A stretch of DNA of 14,693 nucleotides from positions 1 through 14,693 of the forward strand of contig CADBQK010000203.1 of the NCBI GenBank assembly GCA_902796775.1. Reading direction: 5' to 3'. This DNA comes from an uncultured Lachnospiraceae bacterium. GTDB lineage: Bacteria > Bacillota_A > Clostridia > Lachnospirales > Lachnospiraceae. The position numbers and the translations under genes are program-made. This document shows, piece by piece, positions 7,327 to 13,908 of this stretch (within the stretch, counting starts at the first letter, position 1; each line of letters opens with the position of its first letter). The notes under the pieces were generated by a model. It saw nothing but the letters and a program-made list of their open reading frames with translations, had not been told where the DNA came from and made no database searches.

Positions 7327-8285
7327 TGGATTTGGACGAGAGAGAAATCGAGCGGCATCTGCGAAGCGGGATGGATCAGGCAGCTCCGAATGAGGGCAGG
7401 CTGCTCTGGGATAAGATCTGCGCCCAGGTTGATAAGACAGATACTGTTACTACGGCTGAGAATGGTGCCGGGACAGAAGAGTCTTATCCGGACAGCAGAA
7501 AGTACTGGTATCTGAAGGGGACAGAGACGCTTTCCGGAGATACAAAGAGCGCCCAAAAGTCATCCGGAGGAGATGGCGGGGACAGATTCATATTCCGGAG
7601 GGCTTATATCTACAGGACATTTGCAGCGGCAGCGGCTGTCTTCCTGATCGTGTTTGCTTTTTCCATGCAGAAGCGGGTGAAACAGGAGTCTGCTCCCTGG
7701 GCGAGTGTTTATCTGGATGTGAATCCGGGAATCACGCTGGATCTGGACGAAATGGAACGGATCACGCGGGTAGAGGCGGAAAATGCTGATGGAAAGCTGA
7801 TCCTGGATGGTATGGATCTGAAGCAGGTACAGGTCGATGTTGCTGTTAATGCGCTGGTCGGTTCTATGGTGAGGCATGGATATCTCACACAGGCAAAACA
7901 GTTCATCTTACTGACAGTAGATGGTCAGGACAAGGAGTCTGCACATCAGCTTCAGGAGGAGCTGAGCCGCCGGATCGACCGGAGTCTGGAGAAGCTGACA
8001 GGGCGAAGTGCAGTTTTCGGACAATTGGGAAGCCAGGATGAAGAGGTAATATCGATTGCAGATAAATTTGGCATCACAAAGGGAAAAGCTTTTCTTCTGA
8101 AAAAACTGGTCCTGATCAATCCGCAGCTGACATATGAAGAATTGGCTGGTTTGACAATGGAAGAGCTTTATAATCGTCTCTGGAATGAAGGGATCGATCT
8201 GAGTGATTACGCGGATTATACCGGTGACGAGCTGGAAGAGGAAGAAGAGGTTAATTATTATGAAGACGAAGAGGGCAGCCTTTAA
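7323..8285 (+). CDS. Membrane anti-sigma factor with RsgI-like ectodomain
   Basis: A 320-residue single-pass protein. Residues 1-40 form a short cytoplasmic anti-sigma helix region without the HxxxCxxC zinc motif. A polar linker follows, then one TM at about 98-115, then an extracytoplasmic domain. That domain opens with SVYLDVNPGITLDLDEMERI, closely matching the RsgI middle domain (xVxLDINPSIEL). In RsgI proteins the Asn-Pro bond in this motif is known to self-cleave; here it is Asn134-Pro135. The rest is helical (about 165-290) and ends in a very acidic tail. It should hold the sigma factor at the membrane and release it after cleavage (inference from family). The start at 7323 overlaps the sigma stop; ATG 7326 is an equal alternative. 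The stop codon lies in the terminator loop. Confidence 0.86.
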   Translation: MMDLDEREIERHLRSGMDQAAPNEGRLLWDKICAQVDKTDTVTTAENGAGTEESYPDSRKYWYLKGTETLSGDTKSAQKSSGGDGGDRFIFRRAYIYRTFAAAAAVFLIVFAFSMQKRVKQESAPWASVYLDVNPGITLDLDEMERITRVEAENADGKLILDGMDLKQVQVDVAVNALVGSMVRHGYLTQAKQFILLTVDGQDKESAHQLQEELSRRIDRSLEKLTGRSAVFGQLGSQDEEVISIADKFGITKGKAFLLKKLVLINPQLTYEELAGLTMEELYNRLWNEGIDLSDYADYTGDELEEEEEVNYYEDEEGSL

Positions 8286-8302
8286 GGCAGCCCTCTTTAT
8301 TT
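8271..8302. terminator. Terminator overlapping the anti-sigma stop codon
   Basis: GAGGGCAGCC (8271-8280) faces GGCAGCCCTC (8286-8295) with a single A-A mismatch and a 5-base loop, followed by TTTATTT on the plus strand. The anti-sigma TAA (8283-8285) lies in the loop. It probably also limits transcription arriving from the convergent DegV gene, although the minus-strand T-tract is poor. Confidence 0.75.
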
Positions 8303-8324
8303 AGATATGGATGATCCTGATCTC

Positions 8325-9197
8325 CTACTGCGGATGGACATCCTTCGGGAAAAATGCGATGGTTATTGCTCCGGGACCAGCATGCGTGCCTACGGTGCTG
8401 CCCATAAGCGCAATAGCGGGAGAATCGGAATAATGATAGATTGACTCCAAATAAGAAAGGAAAGTATCCAGGCGATCGGTTTTTGATCCGCTGTAAGTGA
8501 TGCATACCGGTTTGGTAAAGTCAATATCACCATATTTTTCAATCAATTCTGTATGCATCTTCAGGGCAGCCTTTGCGCCTCTGGCCTTTGCGATGATCTC
8601 AATCCCGCCATCCTCAAAAGTAACAAAAGGTTTGATTGAGAGAAGATTGCCGAAGGTGGCTTTGGCAGGAGAAATCCGGCCGCCGCGTTTGAGATATTCG
8701 AGGGTGTCAAGCATGGCGATCATACGGACATGCTTCTTCCAATAGTCGAGCTCAGCAACGATTTCATCCAGAGAAAGTCCCTGATCTCTGAGCCGGCAGG
8801 CATAGTCGACGAGGATATACTGGGAAGAAGTAGTCTGGAGGCAGTCAATGATCCGGATATGCGCCTGGTCTTTTACAGGCATTTCATCTCTGGCAATACA
8901 TGCACTCTGATAGCAGCCGGAGAGCTTCAGAGAGATATCGATGCAAAGGACATCATCACCGGCCTCTCTTGCTTTGTTAAAAGCCTCACTATAGGCCATC
9001 GGTGTGACCTGGCTAGTCCTGGGAAGCCCTTTGGAGTTTTCCAGCTTGTCATAAAAAACTTCTGTGGATATTGTAATGCCGTCAATATACTCCTCTTCTC
9101 CAAAAAGGACATTCAGCGGCAGAACCGTCACGCCCATTTCCCTTGCACGTTCCTGGGAAATGTCACTTGCCGAATCAGTAATAATCTGGATACCCAT
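8325..9197 (-). CDS. DegV-family fatty-acid-binding protein, paralog 1
   Basis: A 290-residue cytoplasmic DegV protein. Members characterised as FakB carry a fatty acid and present it to a FakA kinase for acyl-phosphate formation. Visible hallmarks are the N-terminal IITDSASDIS, the Thr61-Ser62-Gln63 loop, Ser93 in LKLSGCYQSA, the LEYLKRGGRIS block (about 167-176), Arg206, and His272 in GTHAGPGAITIAFF near the C-terminus. The start at 9197 has GAGGAG eight bases upstream. A near-consensus promoter with an overlapping palindrome sits ahead of it, so it has its own control. The paralog directly upstream is about two-thirds identical by eye, indicating tandem duplication. No fakA-like kinase is in the window. 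Confidence 0.92.
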   Translation of the reverse strand: MGIQIITDSASDISQERAREMGVTVLPLNVLFGEEEYIDGITISTEVFYDKLENSKGLPRTSQVTPMAYSEAFNKAREAGDDVLCIDISLKLSGCYQSACIARDEMPVKDQAHIRIIDCLQTTSSQYILVDYACRLRDQGLSLDEIVAELDYWKKHVRMIAMLDTLEYLKRGGRISPAKATFGNLLSIKPFVTFEDGGIEIIAKARGAKAALKMHTELIEKYGDIDFTKPVCITYSGSKTDRLDTFLSYLESIYHYSDSPAIALMGSTVGTHAGPGAITIAFFPKDVHPQ

Positions 9198-9257
9198 TAT
9201 CTATACTCCTCATATGTTCCTCAAATAATTGAAATATGGAGGATTCTCCATGACCTA

Positions 9258-9286
9258 ATCATAGCACCGAAATGTTGACGTGTCAA
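9258..9286 (-). promoter_or_regulatory. Near-consensus promoter of DegV paralog 1
   Basis: On the minus strand a perfect TTGACA (9281-9286) is followed after 17 bases by TATGAT (9258-9263), five of six matches to the -10 consensus. It lies about 60 bases upstream of the DegV start codon. The -35 box is part of the palindrome at 9273-9288, so a bound protein would block RNA polymerase. Confidence 0.7.
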
Positions 9287-9288
9287 CA
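9273..9288. promoter_or_regulatory. Palindromic operator over the DegV 1 promoter
   Basis: TGTTGAC and GTCAACA form a perfect inverted repeat with a 2-base centre. This size and TTGAC/GTCAA form fit a dimeric winged-helix regulator of the MarR class; the FabT-type regulators of fatty-acid genes bind TTGA...TCAA palindromes. The MarR gene two genes upstream is the obvious candidate (inference). Confidence 0.6.
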
Positions 9289-9324
9289 AACAATCAAAGC
9301 TGCCAAAAACGCAGCGCGCAGTCT

Positions 9325-10203
9325 CTATCTATCACAAGCGTGGACATCCTTCTGGAAAAAACCAACAGCAACGGCACCGGGACCTCCGTGGATACCGATG
9401 GTAGCACCGAGTCTTGTCGTCTCAATGGGATCCGGATAATCAAAACGGGAACGGCTGTAGTCAATATAGGCACGCAGACGGTCGTCTTTAGATCCGGAGT
9501 AACCAAGGCAGAATGGCCTGGAAAAGTCGATGCCGCCATATTTGTCTACAATATCAGCCTGCATTTTCGCTGCAGCTTTGGGTCCTCTGGCCTTACCGAT
9601 GACTTCGATCACACCGTTTTCGAAAGTGATAAAGGGCTTGATGGAAAGAAGGCTGCCAAAGGTGGCGGCGGCAGCGGAAACACGTCCGCCCCGTTTTAAA
9701 AACTCCAGGGTGTCGACCATGCCGATCATATAAACATGATTCCGCCAGTATTCGATCTCGGCAGCGATCTCATCTAAGGAATGTCCTTCGTCCCGAAGAC
9801 GTACGGCATATTCCACAAGGATATACTGCGATGTGCAGGCCTGGTAGCTGTCAATGATCCGGATGTGAGCCTGGTCTTCTTCAGGGAACTCCTCCCTGGC
9901 AATACAAGCGCTCTGGTAGCAGCCGGAAAGCTTTAAGGAGATGTTAATGCAAATTACTTCGTCTCCGGCTTCCCGCGCTTTTTTAAAGGCTTCTCCAAAT
10001 GCCAGAGGTGTGACCTGGGCTGTCCTGGGAAGGCCTTTGGAATTTTCCAGGCGGTAATACAGATCCTCCGGGCTTAGCGTAACGCCGTCGATAAACTCTT
10101 CTTCATCGAAACGTACGGTCAGGGGCAGAACTGTAACCCCCATTTCTTTTGCGCGTGCCTGTGAAATATCACTGGCAGAGTCGGTAATAATCTGGATTCC
10201 CAT
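9325..10203 (-). CDS. DegV-family fatty-acid-binding protein, paralog 2
   Basis: A 292-residue paralog of the next gene downstream, sharing the start IITDSASDIS, LKLSGCYQSA with Ser93, LEFLKRGGRVS, and a His-Gly-Gly-Pro-Gly-Ala segment near the C-terminus. One difference is in the conserved ligand loop: Thr61-Ala62-Gln63 here instead of Thr-Ser-Gln. The variable stretches after residue 240 also differ, which may change lipid preference (inference). The start at 10203 has CAGGAG about nine bases upstream. It follows the MarR stop by 63 bases on the same strand without an obvious terminator, so the two are probably cotranscribed. Confidence 0.91.
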   Translation of the reverse strand: MGIQIITDSASDISQARAKEMGVTVLPLTVRFDEEEFIDGVTLSPEDLYYRLENSKGLPRTAQVTPLAFGEAFKKAREAGDEVICINISLKLSGCYQSACIAREEFPEEDQAHIRIIDSYQACTSQYILVEYAVRLRDEGHSLDEIAAEIEYWRNHVYMIGMVDTLEFLKRGGRVSAAAATFGSLLSIKPFITFENGVIEVIGKARGPKAAAKMQADIVDKYGGIDFSRPFCLGYSGSKDDRLRAYIDYSRSRFDYPDPIETTRLGATIGIHGGPGAVAVGFFQKDVHACDR

Positions 10204-10266
10204 TTTCTGAAACTCCTGTCTTTCTATAGTTGGATTGTCTGTAGTCTGTGAGGCTGTCTCGGCGAA

Positions 10267-10746
10267 TCAGGAGAATTCTTTCCCGGTGCTGTCAGCGATG
10301 CAGGGCAAACCTGAGGAATCTTTCAGTACTGCGCTCATTTGCCGGAGTACAGCATACACATGATCTAGTTCGTCCCTGCCTATCTGTTCATCCATAAGCT
10401 GAATGATATAAAGTATTTTATTATTCATCTGCTGAGCGACCTGCCGGCCCATTTCGGTCAGACTCATTTTTGCCCGGTAGGGTTTGCCGGCGGGTACAGA
10501 GGAAACGGCCACATATCCCTTTTCTCTTAACGTCCGGATACTTCGGGAGATGGCTGCTTTATTGATATCGCAGGCCGAGGCCAGCTCGGCTGCAGTCATA
10601 CCCTCTTCGTGCCTTTCCAGTTCATACAGACACATTACATGAGAAGCCTGCAGGCCGAACTCCTGCATGCCAACAGCCTTAAGCTTCTGTAATTCAAGAT
10701 AGACCTGCTGGATACTGGTCTGGAACTCTTCAAAGCGATGTATCAT
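10267..10746 (-). CDS. MarR-family transcriptional regulator
   Basis: A 159-residue winged-helix regulator. The helix-turn-helix is about residues 50-73 (MTAAELASACDINKAAISRSIRTL) and the wing about 76-95, ending in the usual MSLTEMGRQVAQQM helix. N- and C-terminal helices form the dimer interface. MarR proteins bind short palindromes, usually as repressors relieved by a small ligand. The start at 10746 is chosen for AAAGGAGG seven bases upstream; the open frame extends 17 codons further without support. It heads a probable operon with DegV paralog 2, which suggests control of fatty-acid uptake genes by a lipid-related signal (inference). A perfect palindrome of suitable form lies at the promoter of DegV paralog 1. 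Confidence 0.9.
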   Translation of the reverse strand: MIHRFEEFQTSIQQVYLELQKLKAVGMQEFGLQASHVMCLYELERHEEGMTAAELASACDINKAAISRSIRTLREKGYVAVSSVPAGKPYRAKMSLTEMGRQVAQQMNNKILYIIQLMDEQIGRDELDHVYAVLRQMSAVLKDSSGLPCIADSTGKEFS

Positions 10747-10814
10747 GGCAGGCCTCCTTTCTTCAAAAAGATTCTCGTGTTTGCAGAGTGCTGTCATTCT
10801 GTATCTGACATCTA

Positions 10815-10850
10815 ATCATACCATACCATTGGGAATTTTGACATACAACA
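10815..10850 (-). promoter_or_regulatory. Candidate promoter and half-palindrome upstream of MarR
   Basis: On the minus strand TGTTG and TGTCAA lie two bases apart, an imperfect version of the palindrome at DegV paralog 1. TATGAT (10815-10820) and an overlapping TATGGT are candidate -10 boxes; TTGTAT pairs with TATGGT at 17 bases. The 9-base minus-strand element TATGATTAG is identical to that at the DegV 1 promoter. This could be an autoregulatory site. Confidence 0.4.
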
Positions 10851-10893
10851 ATCAGCGCGAATAGTATTATATTACCGCGACAAATGTGTCGTA

Positions 10894-12186
10894 TCACTTT
10901 CTGACTTTGAGATACGCCAGCTTAAGGTCAGTATTGTAAAAGTCTTTGGTGGTGCAGCCGGCTCTGCCGCCGCCGGCACAGGCGCAGGCACAGGCACATG
11001 CACAGGCGCAGGAACTGTGTGCACAGCTGGAATGAGAGGACCGGGACCCGGAGGAACGTCCGCTGCTGTAAGAATTGGATGGCCGTACCGGCGGGACAGG
11101 GACATGGACGACATGCACACGCATATAGGTGTTGGGATGATGATCGTAACGGTAGGTCCCGTTCTCGCGTTTCCGGGCCAGTTCCGGCTCGTCAGCCGGG
11201 ATATCTTTTTCTTCGATCTTTTCTTCGCTTTTGATAAAGCTGTGGCCGCAGTATTCGCAGTTATCTTTTCCCTCCGGACGGACAGCGCCGCATCCCGGAC
11301 AATTGGGGTAGTACTCGATCTTGGTCCGGGTGATTTTGCGTTTTGTACCGGAGCTGAAATTTGCGGAACGTTTATAGCCTCGAACGGCATTGATGATGAC
11401 AGTCAGTATGATGAGAAAAGGGATGAATATTATGGCAAGACCGATCAGAGCATATATGATGTCTGAGCTGTCGTCATTTTCATTCCCGCTCATGTTGATA
11501 CTTTTGCTGTCATCAAAAGCAAATGCACTGTTTGGATAGGTTACCTGGATGGTAAGGGTTTCGCCTTTGCCCAGAGCTTTGGTCCAGACGTTGTACCCAT
11601 CGCTTCCCACCTCACAGGAGGGTGTCCAGCTTTCCATCTGGTCGTTATTCCAGCGTACCGTGAGCCGGTCAACCACCAGGGCGTCAAACCAGCCGGGGGT
11701 GAACTGATAGACCGTTTCACCATCCTGCAGCATGTTCATTTCATACAGATAGTCCTGGATCAGTTCAAAATCAAAGCTGACGATCTCATCTTTATAGTAA
11801 TTCCGGTCAAACTGGATTTTCAGGTTCGTACCTTCTGAGGAGTTATAAGTAATATTCGAAATCGTGTCAGAGAGTGCACGGAAAGAGACATAGTGCCTGT
11901 TCGGGATACCGATATATATCCAGGACAGAGGGCCTTCAGAATCAGAATCCAGCACTTTCCAGTCAATATGGTAGAGCATGGTTAGGGTACCATCCTGATT
12001 GACGTCGATGGTGATCTCATAGTTCGTGATCTCATCCAGATCCCCCTCATCCGGCTTAACAGCAGCTGCTGCAGTCGTTGAAATTGCAGCTGTCAGACAA
12101 AGGAGCAGAAGGAATGCCAGAACCGGAGACAGTATCCCGGACAGGCGTGCACAGATGGTCCGGTTTTTCTTTATGATTGGTTTCAT
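10894..12186 (-). CDS. Membrane protein with extracytoplasmic domain, zinc ribbon and Cys-Ala repeat tail
   Basis: A 430-residue protein of unknown function. Order: signal peptide or TM about 11-42 (core FLLLLCLTAA, then an Ala run); extracytoplasmic beta-rich domain about 50-240, somewhat like DUF2207 (YEITIDVNQDGTLTMLYHIDW); TM about 242-268; a basic stretch that predicts a cytoplasmic C-terminal half; zinc ribbon with Cys296-x2-Cys299 and Cys310-x2-Cys313; a Ser/Arg/His-rich linker; then Cys388 and six Cys-Ala pairs (393-404), GGGRAG and Cys411. The start at 12186 is fixed by AAAGGAG eight bases upstream, which directly follows the stop codon of the radical SAM gene, so translation is probably coupled. 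The Cys-Ala tail is a plausible target of that enzyme (inference). DUF2207 membership is tentative. Confidence 0.85.
   Translation of the reverse strand: MKPIIKKNRTICARLSGILSPVLAFLLLLCLTAAISTTAAAAVKPDEGDLDEITNYEITIDVNQDGTLTMLYHIDWKVLDSDSEGPLSWIYIGIPNRHYVSFRALSDTISNITYNSSEGTNLKIQFDRNYYKDEIVSFDFELIQDYLYEMNMLQDGETVYQFTPGWFDALVVDRLTVRWNNDQMESWTPSCEVGSDGYNVWTKALGKGETLTIQVTYPNSAFAFDDSKSINMSGNENDDSSDIIYALIGLAIIFIPFLIILTVIINAVRGYKRSANFSSGTKRKITRTKIEYYPNCPGCGAVRPEGKDNCEYCGHSFIKSEEKIEEKDIPADEPELARKRENGTYRYDHHPNTYMRVHVVHVPVPPVRPSNSYSSGRSSGSRSSHSSCAHSSCACACACACACAGGGRAGCTTKDFYNTDLKLAYLKVRK
10975..11010 (-). repeat. Six-fold Cys-Ala codon repeat
   Basis: Six tandem 6-base units encode Cys-Ala. The units are not identical: both Cys codons (TGC, TGT) and two Ala codons (GCC, GCA) are used. 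Selection on the protein sequence therefore looks more likely than recent DNA slippage. Confidence 0.85.
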
Positions 12187-12199
12187 AGCTTTCTCCTTT

Positions 12200-13666
12200 C
12201 TATCTGCACCCGGCCGGGGAGTTTTCATTATGATCGGCGGATCGTCCGCTTTCTGATGTTTTGACAGGATCCTGCCCGGGAAGCTCTTTCAGAGCAGGAC
12301 AGGTGCTTTTTCGCAGCGGGCATTCACCGTAGATCGCTGCACTGTAGGATCTCCTCCTCCTGCATGTTTCACTATTCCAGATTTCTTCCCATTCATCCGT
12401 CAGGAAATTACCCAGCACCGGATCGGAGAGCCAGCTTTGGCATGGGACGACATTTCCGCCGGGGGTGATGGCCATGTTGCTGAGGCAGGCACCGCAGCTG
12501 GGAATGTTGATCTTCAGGCTGCGGCAGAATTGCTCATCGACCCATCCCGGGGAAGTAAAGCTGATTTCCATTCCGTTGTCATAACAGTACTGTACACTTT
12601 CCCGCAGGATTTCGCGTAGTTCTCCCGGGTCAAGCTGCAGGCTTTCAGATGCCGGCAGAGCGGCGTTCCCGGTGGTGATCAGGCCGGAGCAGGTCACATA
12701 CAGGACACCCTTCTCATGCAGAAAGCGCAGGGTGTCTGCATAGTCCCTGTTCAGCGTACAGAGAGGTGTGTTGACGCTTAAGCTAAGTCCTGCTGCCAGT
12801 GCATTTTCAATACCGGCCACGGTCTCCGGATAATGCTGTGAACCAGTGAGCTGGTTGTGGACTGCCGGATCCTTTGAGTAGAAGGTAATCTGTACACTGT
12901 CCAGTGAGGCATCCCGGAGCCGGCGGCAGTAGTCCTCTGTCAGCCGGATGCCATTGGTATTCAGTCTGGTGACAAACCATTTGGCATGATCGATCAGTTC
13001 CGGAAGATCTTCTCTCATGGTGGGTTCGCCGCCGGTAAAGGTGACCTGCGGAATACCGATATTTCTGCATTTGTCAATAATAGCTTTCCAGTCCTGTGTA
13101 CTCAGCTCTTCTTCGGAAGATTCTGTCTGTCCGGCTGCATAACAGTGTATACACTGCTGGTTGCAATGCCATTTTCCGTTTCGGGTCATAGCGCTCACCA
13201 TCAGGTCCATCCGGTGCGGGGCCTGCATAAAGGGTTCATAATCGCCTATGTTCATATAGGAGATCTCTTCCTCAACAGGTTCTCCGTAGGCGACCTGGCG
13301 GAACGTGTTCATGATCCGGTAGATATCCTCCGATAAGCGCTTATTCGGAACGAACGGATAGACTTTTTTAACAGACTTGCAGGTATCTTTGACGATCTGC
13401 TGAGCCTGCTGCGGGCTGATCGACTGCCCGTGGAAAACATTGATCTTTTCAATCAGTTCTGTCAGCAGAATACTCCAGGAAAGATTGACGGGGATTATAT
13501 CCTGGCCATTGATGATCGCCACACTAGCTTCGATTTCGTTATCCCTGATCTGCGGGGGGACAAGGTGGATCCGGACGACTCCAGGACCCTCTGGATTCAG
13601 AGTTGTGTGATGAACTTCGTTAAAATGCTCCAGAGCATACTTCAGCTCCCGTTTTGATGCTTTCAT
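12200..13666 (-). CDS. Radical SAM/SPASM-domain enzyme, candidate protein maturase
   Basis: A 488-residue iron-sulfur enzyme. Residues 1-160 are an uncharacterised N-terminal domain (a PqqD/RRE-like peptide-binding role is possible but unproven). The radical SAM motif is Cys168-x3-Cys172-x2-Cys175 in WHCNQQCIHCYA, and TGGEPTMRED (211-220) is the SAM-binding GGE block. A C-terminal SPASM region has Cys391, Cys394, Cys409, Cys435, Cys449 and Cys456 for auxiliary clusters (CGACLSNMAITPGGNVVPC, then ECPLRKSTCPAL). SPASM enzymes commonly modify peptides or proteins. The next gene, 13 bases downstream, encodes a Cys-Ala-tailed membrane protein, its likely partner. The start at 13666 uses GGAGG with a long 12-base spacing; longer open frames cross the promoter. 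Substrate and chemistry are unknown. Confidence 0.9.
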   Translation of the reverse strand: MKASKRELKYALEHFNEVHHTTLNPEGPGVVRIHLVPPQIRDNEIEASVAIINGQDIIPVNLSWSILLTELIEKINVFHGQSISPQQAQQIVKDTCKSVKKVYPFVPNKRLSEDIYRIMNTFRQVAYGEPVEEEISYMNIGDYEPFMQAPHRMDLMVSAMTRNGKWHCNQQCIHCYAAGQTESSEEELSTQDWKAIIDKCRNIGIPQVTFTGGEPTMREDLPELIDHAKWFVTRLNTNGIRLTEDYCRRLRDASLDSVQITFYSKDPAVHNQLTGSQHYPETVAGIENALAAGLSLSVNTPLCTLNRDYADTLRFLHEKGVLYVTCSGLITTGNAALPASESLQLDPGELREILRESVQYCYDNGMEISFTSPGWVDEQFCRSLKINIPSCGACLSNMAITPGGNVVPCQSWLSDPVLGNFLTDEWEEIWNSETCRRRRSYSAAIYGECPLRKSTCPALKELPGQDPVKTSESGRSADHNENSPAGCR

Positions 13667-13692
13667 CTCTATATATATCCTCCATTTATGTG

Positions 13693-13715
13693 GATCTGCA
13701 AAAGAAAGATCTGCA
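13693..13715. repeat. Direct repeat in the radical SAM leader
   Basis: GATCTGCA occurs at 13693-13700 and 13708-13715, a 15-base period, within the predicted 5' leader of the radical SAM operon. The second copy overlaps palindromes AGATCT and CTGCAG. Function unknown. Confidence 0.35.
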
Positions 13716-13735
13716 GCTATCTCTTTCAGTATATC

Positions 13736-13764
13736 AGTATATAAGAAGAGAGGCAAAGTTACAA
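13736..13764 (-). promoter_or_regulatory. Promoter of the radical SAM operon
   Basis: On the minus strand TTGTAA (13759-13764) and TATACT (13736-13741) are separated by exactly 17 bases, with four and five of six consensus matches. A second TATACT-like box follows immediately as part of a CAGTATAT direct repeat. The predicted leader is about 60 bases. Confidence 0.6.
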
Positions 13765-13800
13765 CAGAAAGGGGAAGAAAGTGTTCCTGTTAAAGATCAG

Positions 13801-13829
13801 TTCATTGTACAGTCAGGATGTGTTATACT
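13801..13829 (+). promoter_or_regulatory. Candidate promoter of the aldo/keto reductase
   Basis: TGTTATACT at 13821-13829 is an extended -10 (TGnTATAnT form). The -35 position, 17 bases upstream, reads TTCATT, a weak match that an extended -10 can tolerate. Transcription would diverge from the radical SAM operon. Confidence 0.55.
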
Positions 13830-13854
13830 ATAGGTAATTAAAAAACAGATGGCG

Positions 13855-13903
13855 GGAGACAGACAGGAGACAGAGAGCAGTCACCTGTCTCCTTTGGAGG
13901 AGG
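13855..13903 (+). promoter_or_regulatory. Leader with alternative pairings that can hide the ribosome binding site
   Basis: GGAGACAG occurs at 13855-13862 and 13866-13873. Either copy can pair with CTGTCTCC at 13885-13892; the second copy gives a 9-bp stem. The CTCC end of that arm can instead pair with GGAG at 13896-13899 of the Shine-Dalgarno region. The arrangement resembles an anti-SD and anti-anti-SD switch, but no known riboswitch class was recognised. Confidence 0.35.
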
Positions 13904-13908
13904 TAGTG

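Noticed and set aside
10885..10900. Possible terminator of the Cys-Ala protein gene (CGACA/TGTCG hairpin)
   Set aside because: Only five base pairs and no T-tract after it on the minus strand; not enough to call.
10970..11015. Short GGCACA-like repeats as a CRISPR or DNA microsatellite
   Set aside because: The 6-base units are in frame and encode Cys-Ala, with no spacers, so this is a coding repeat.
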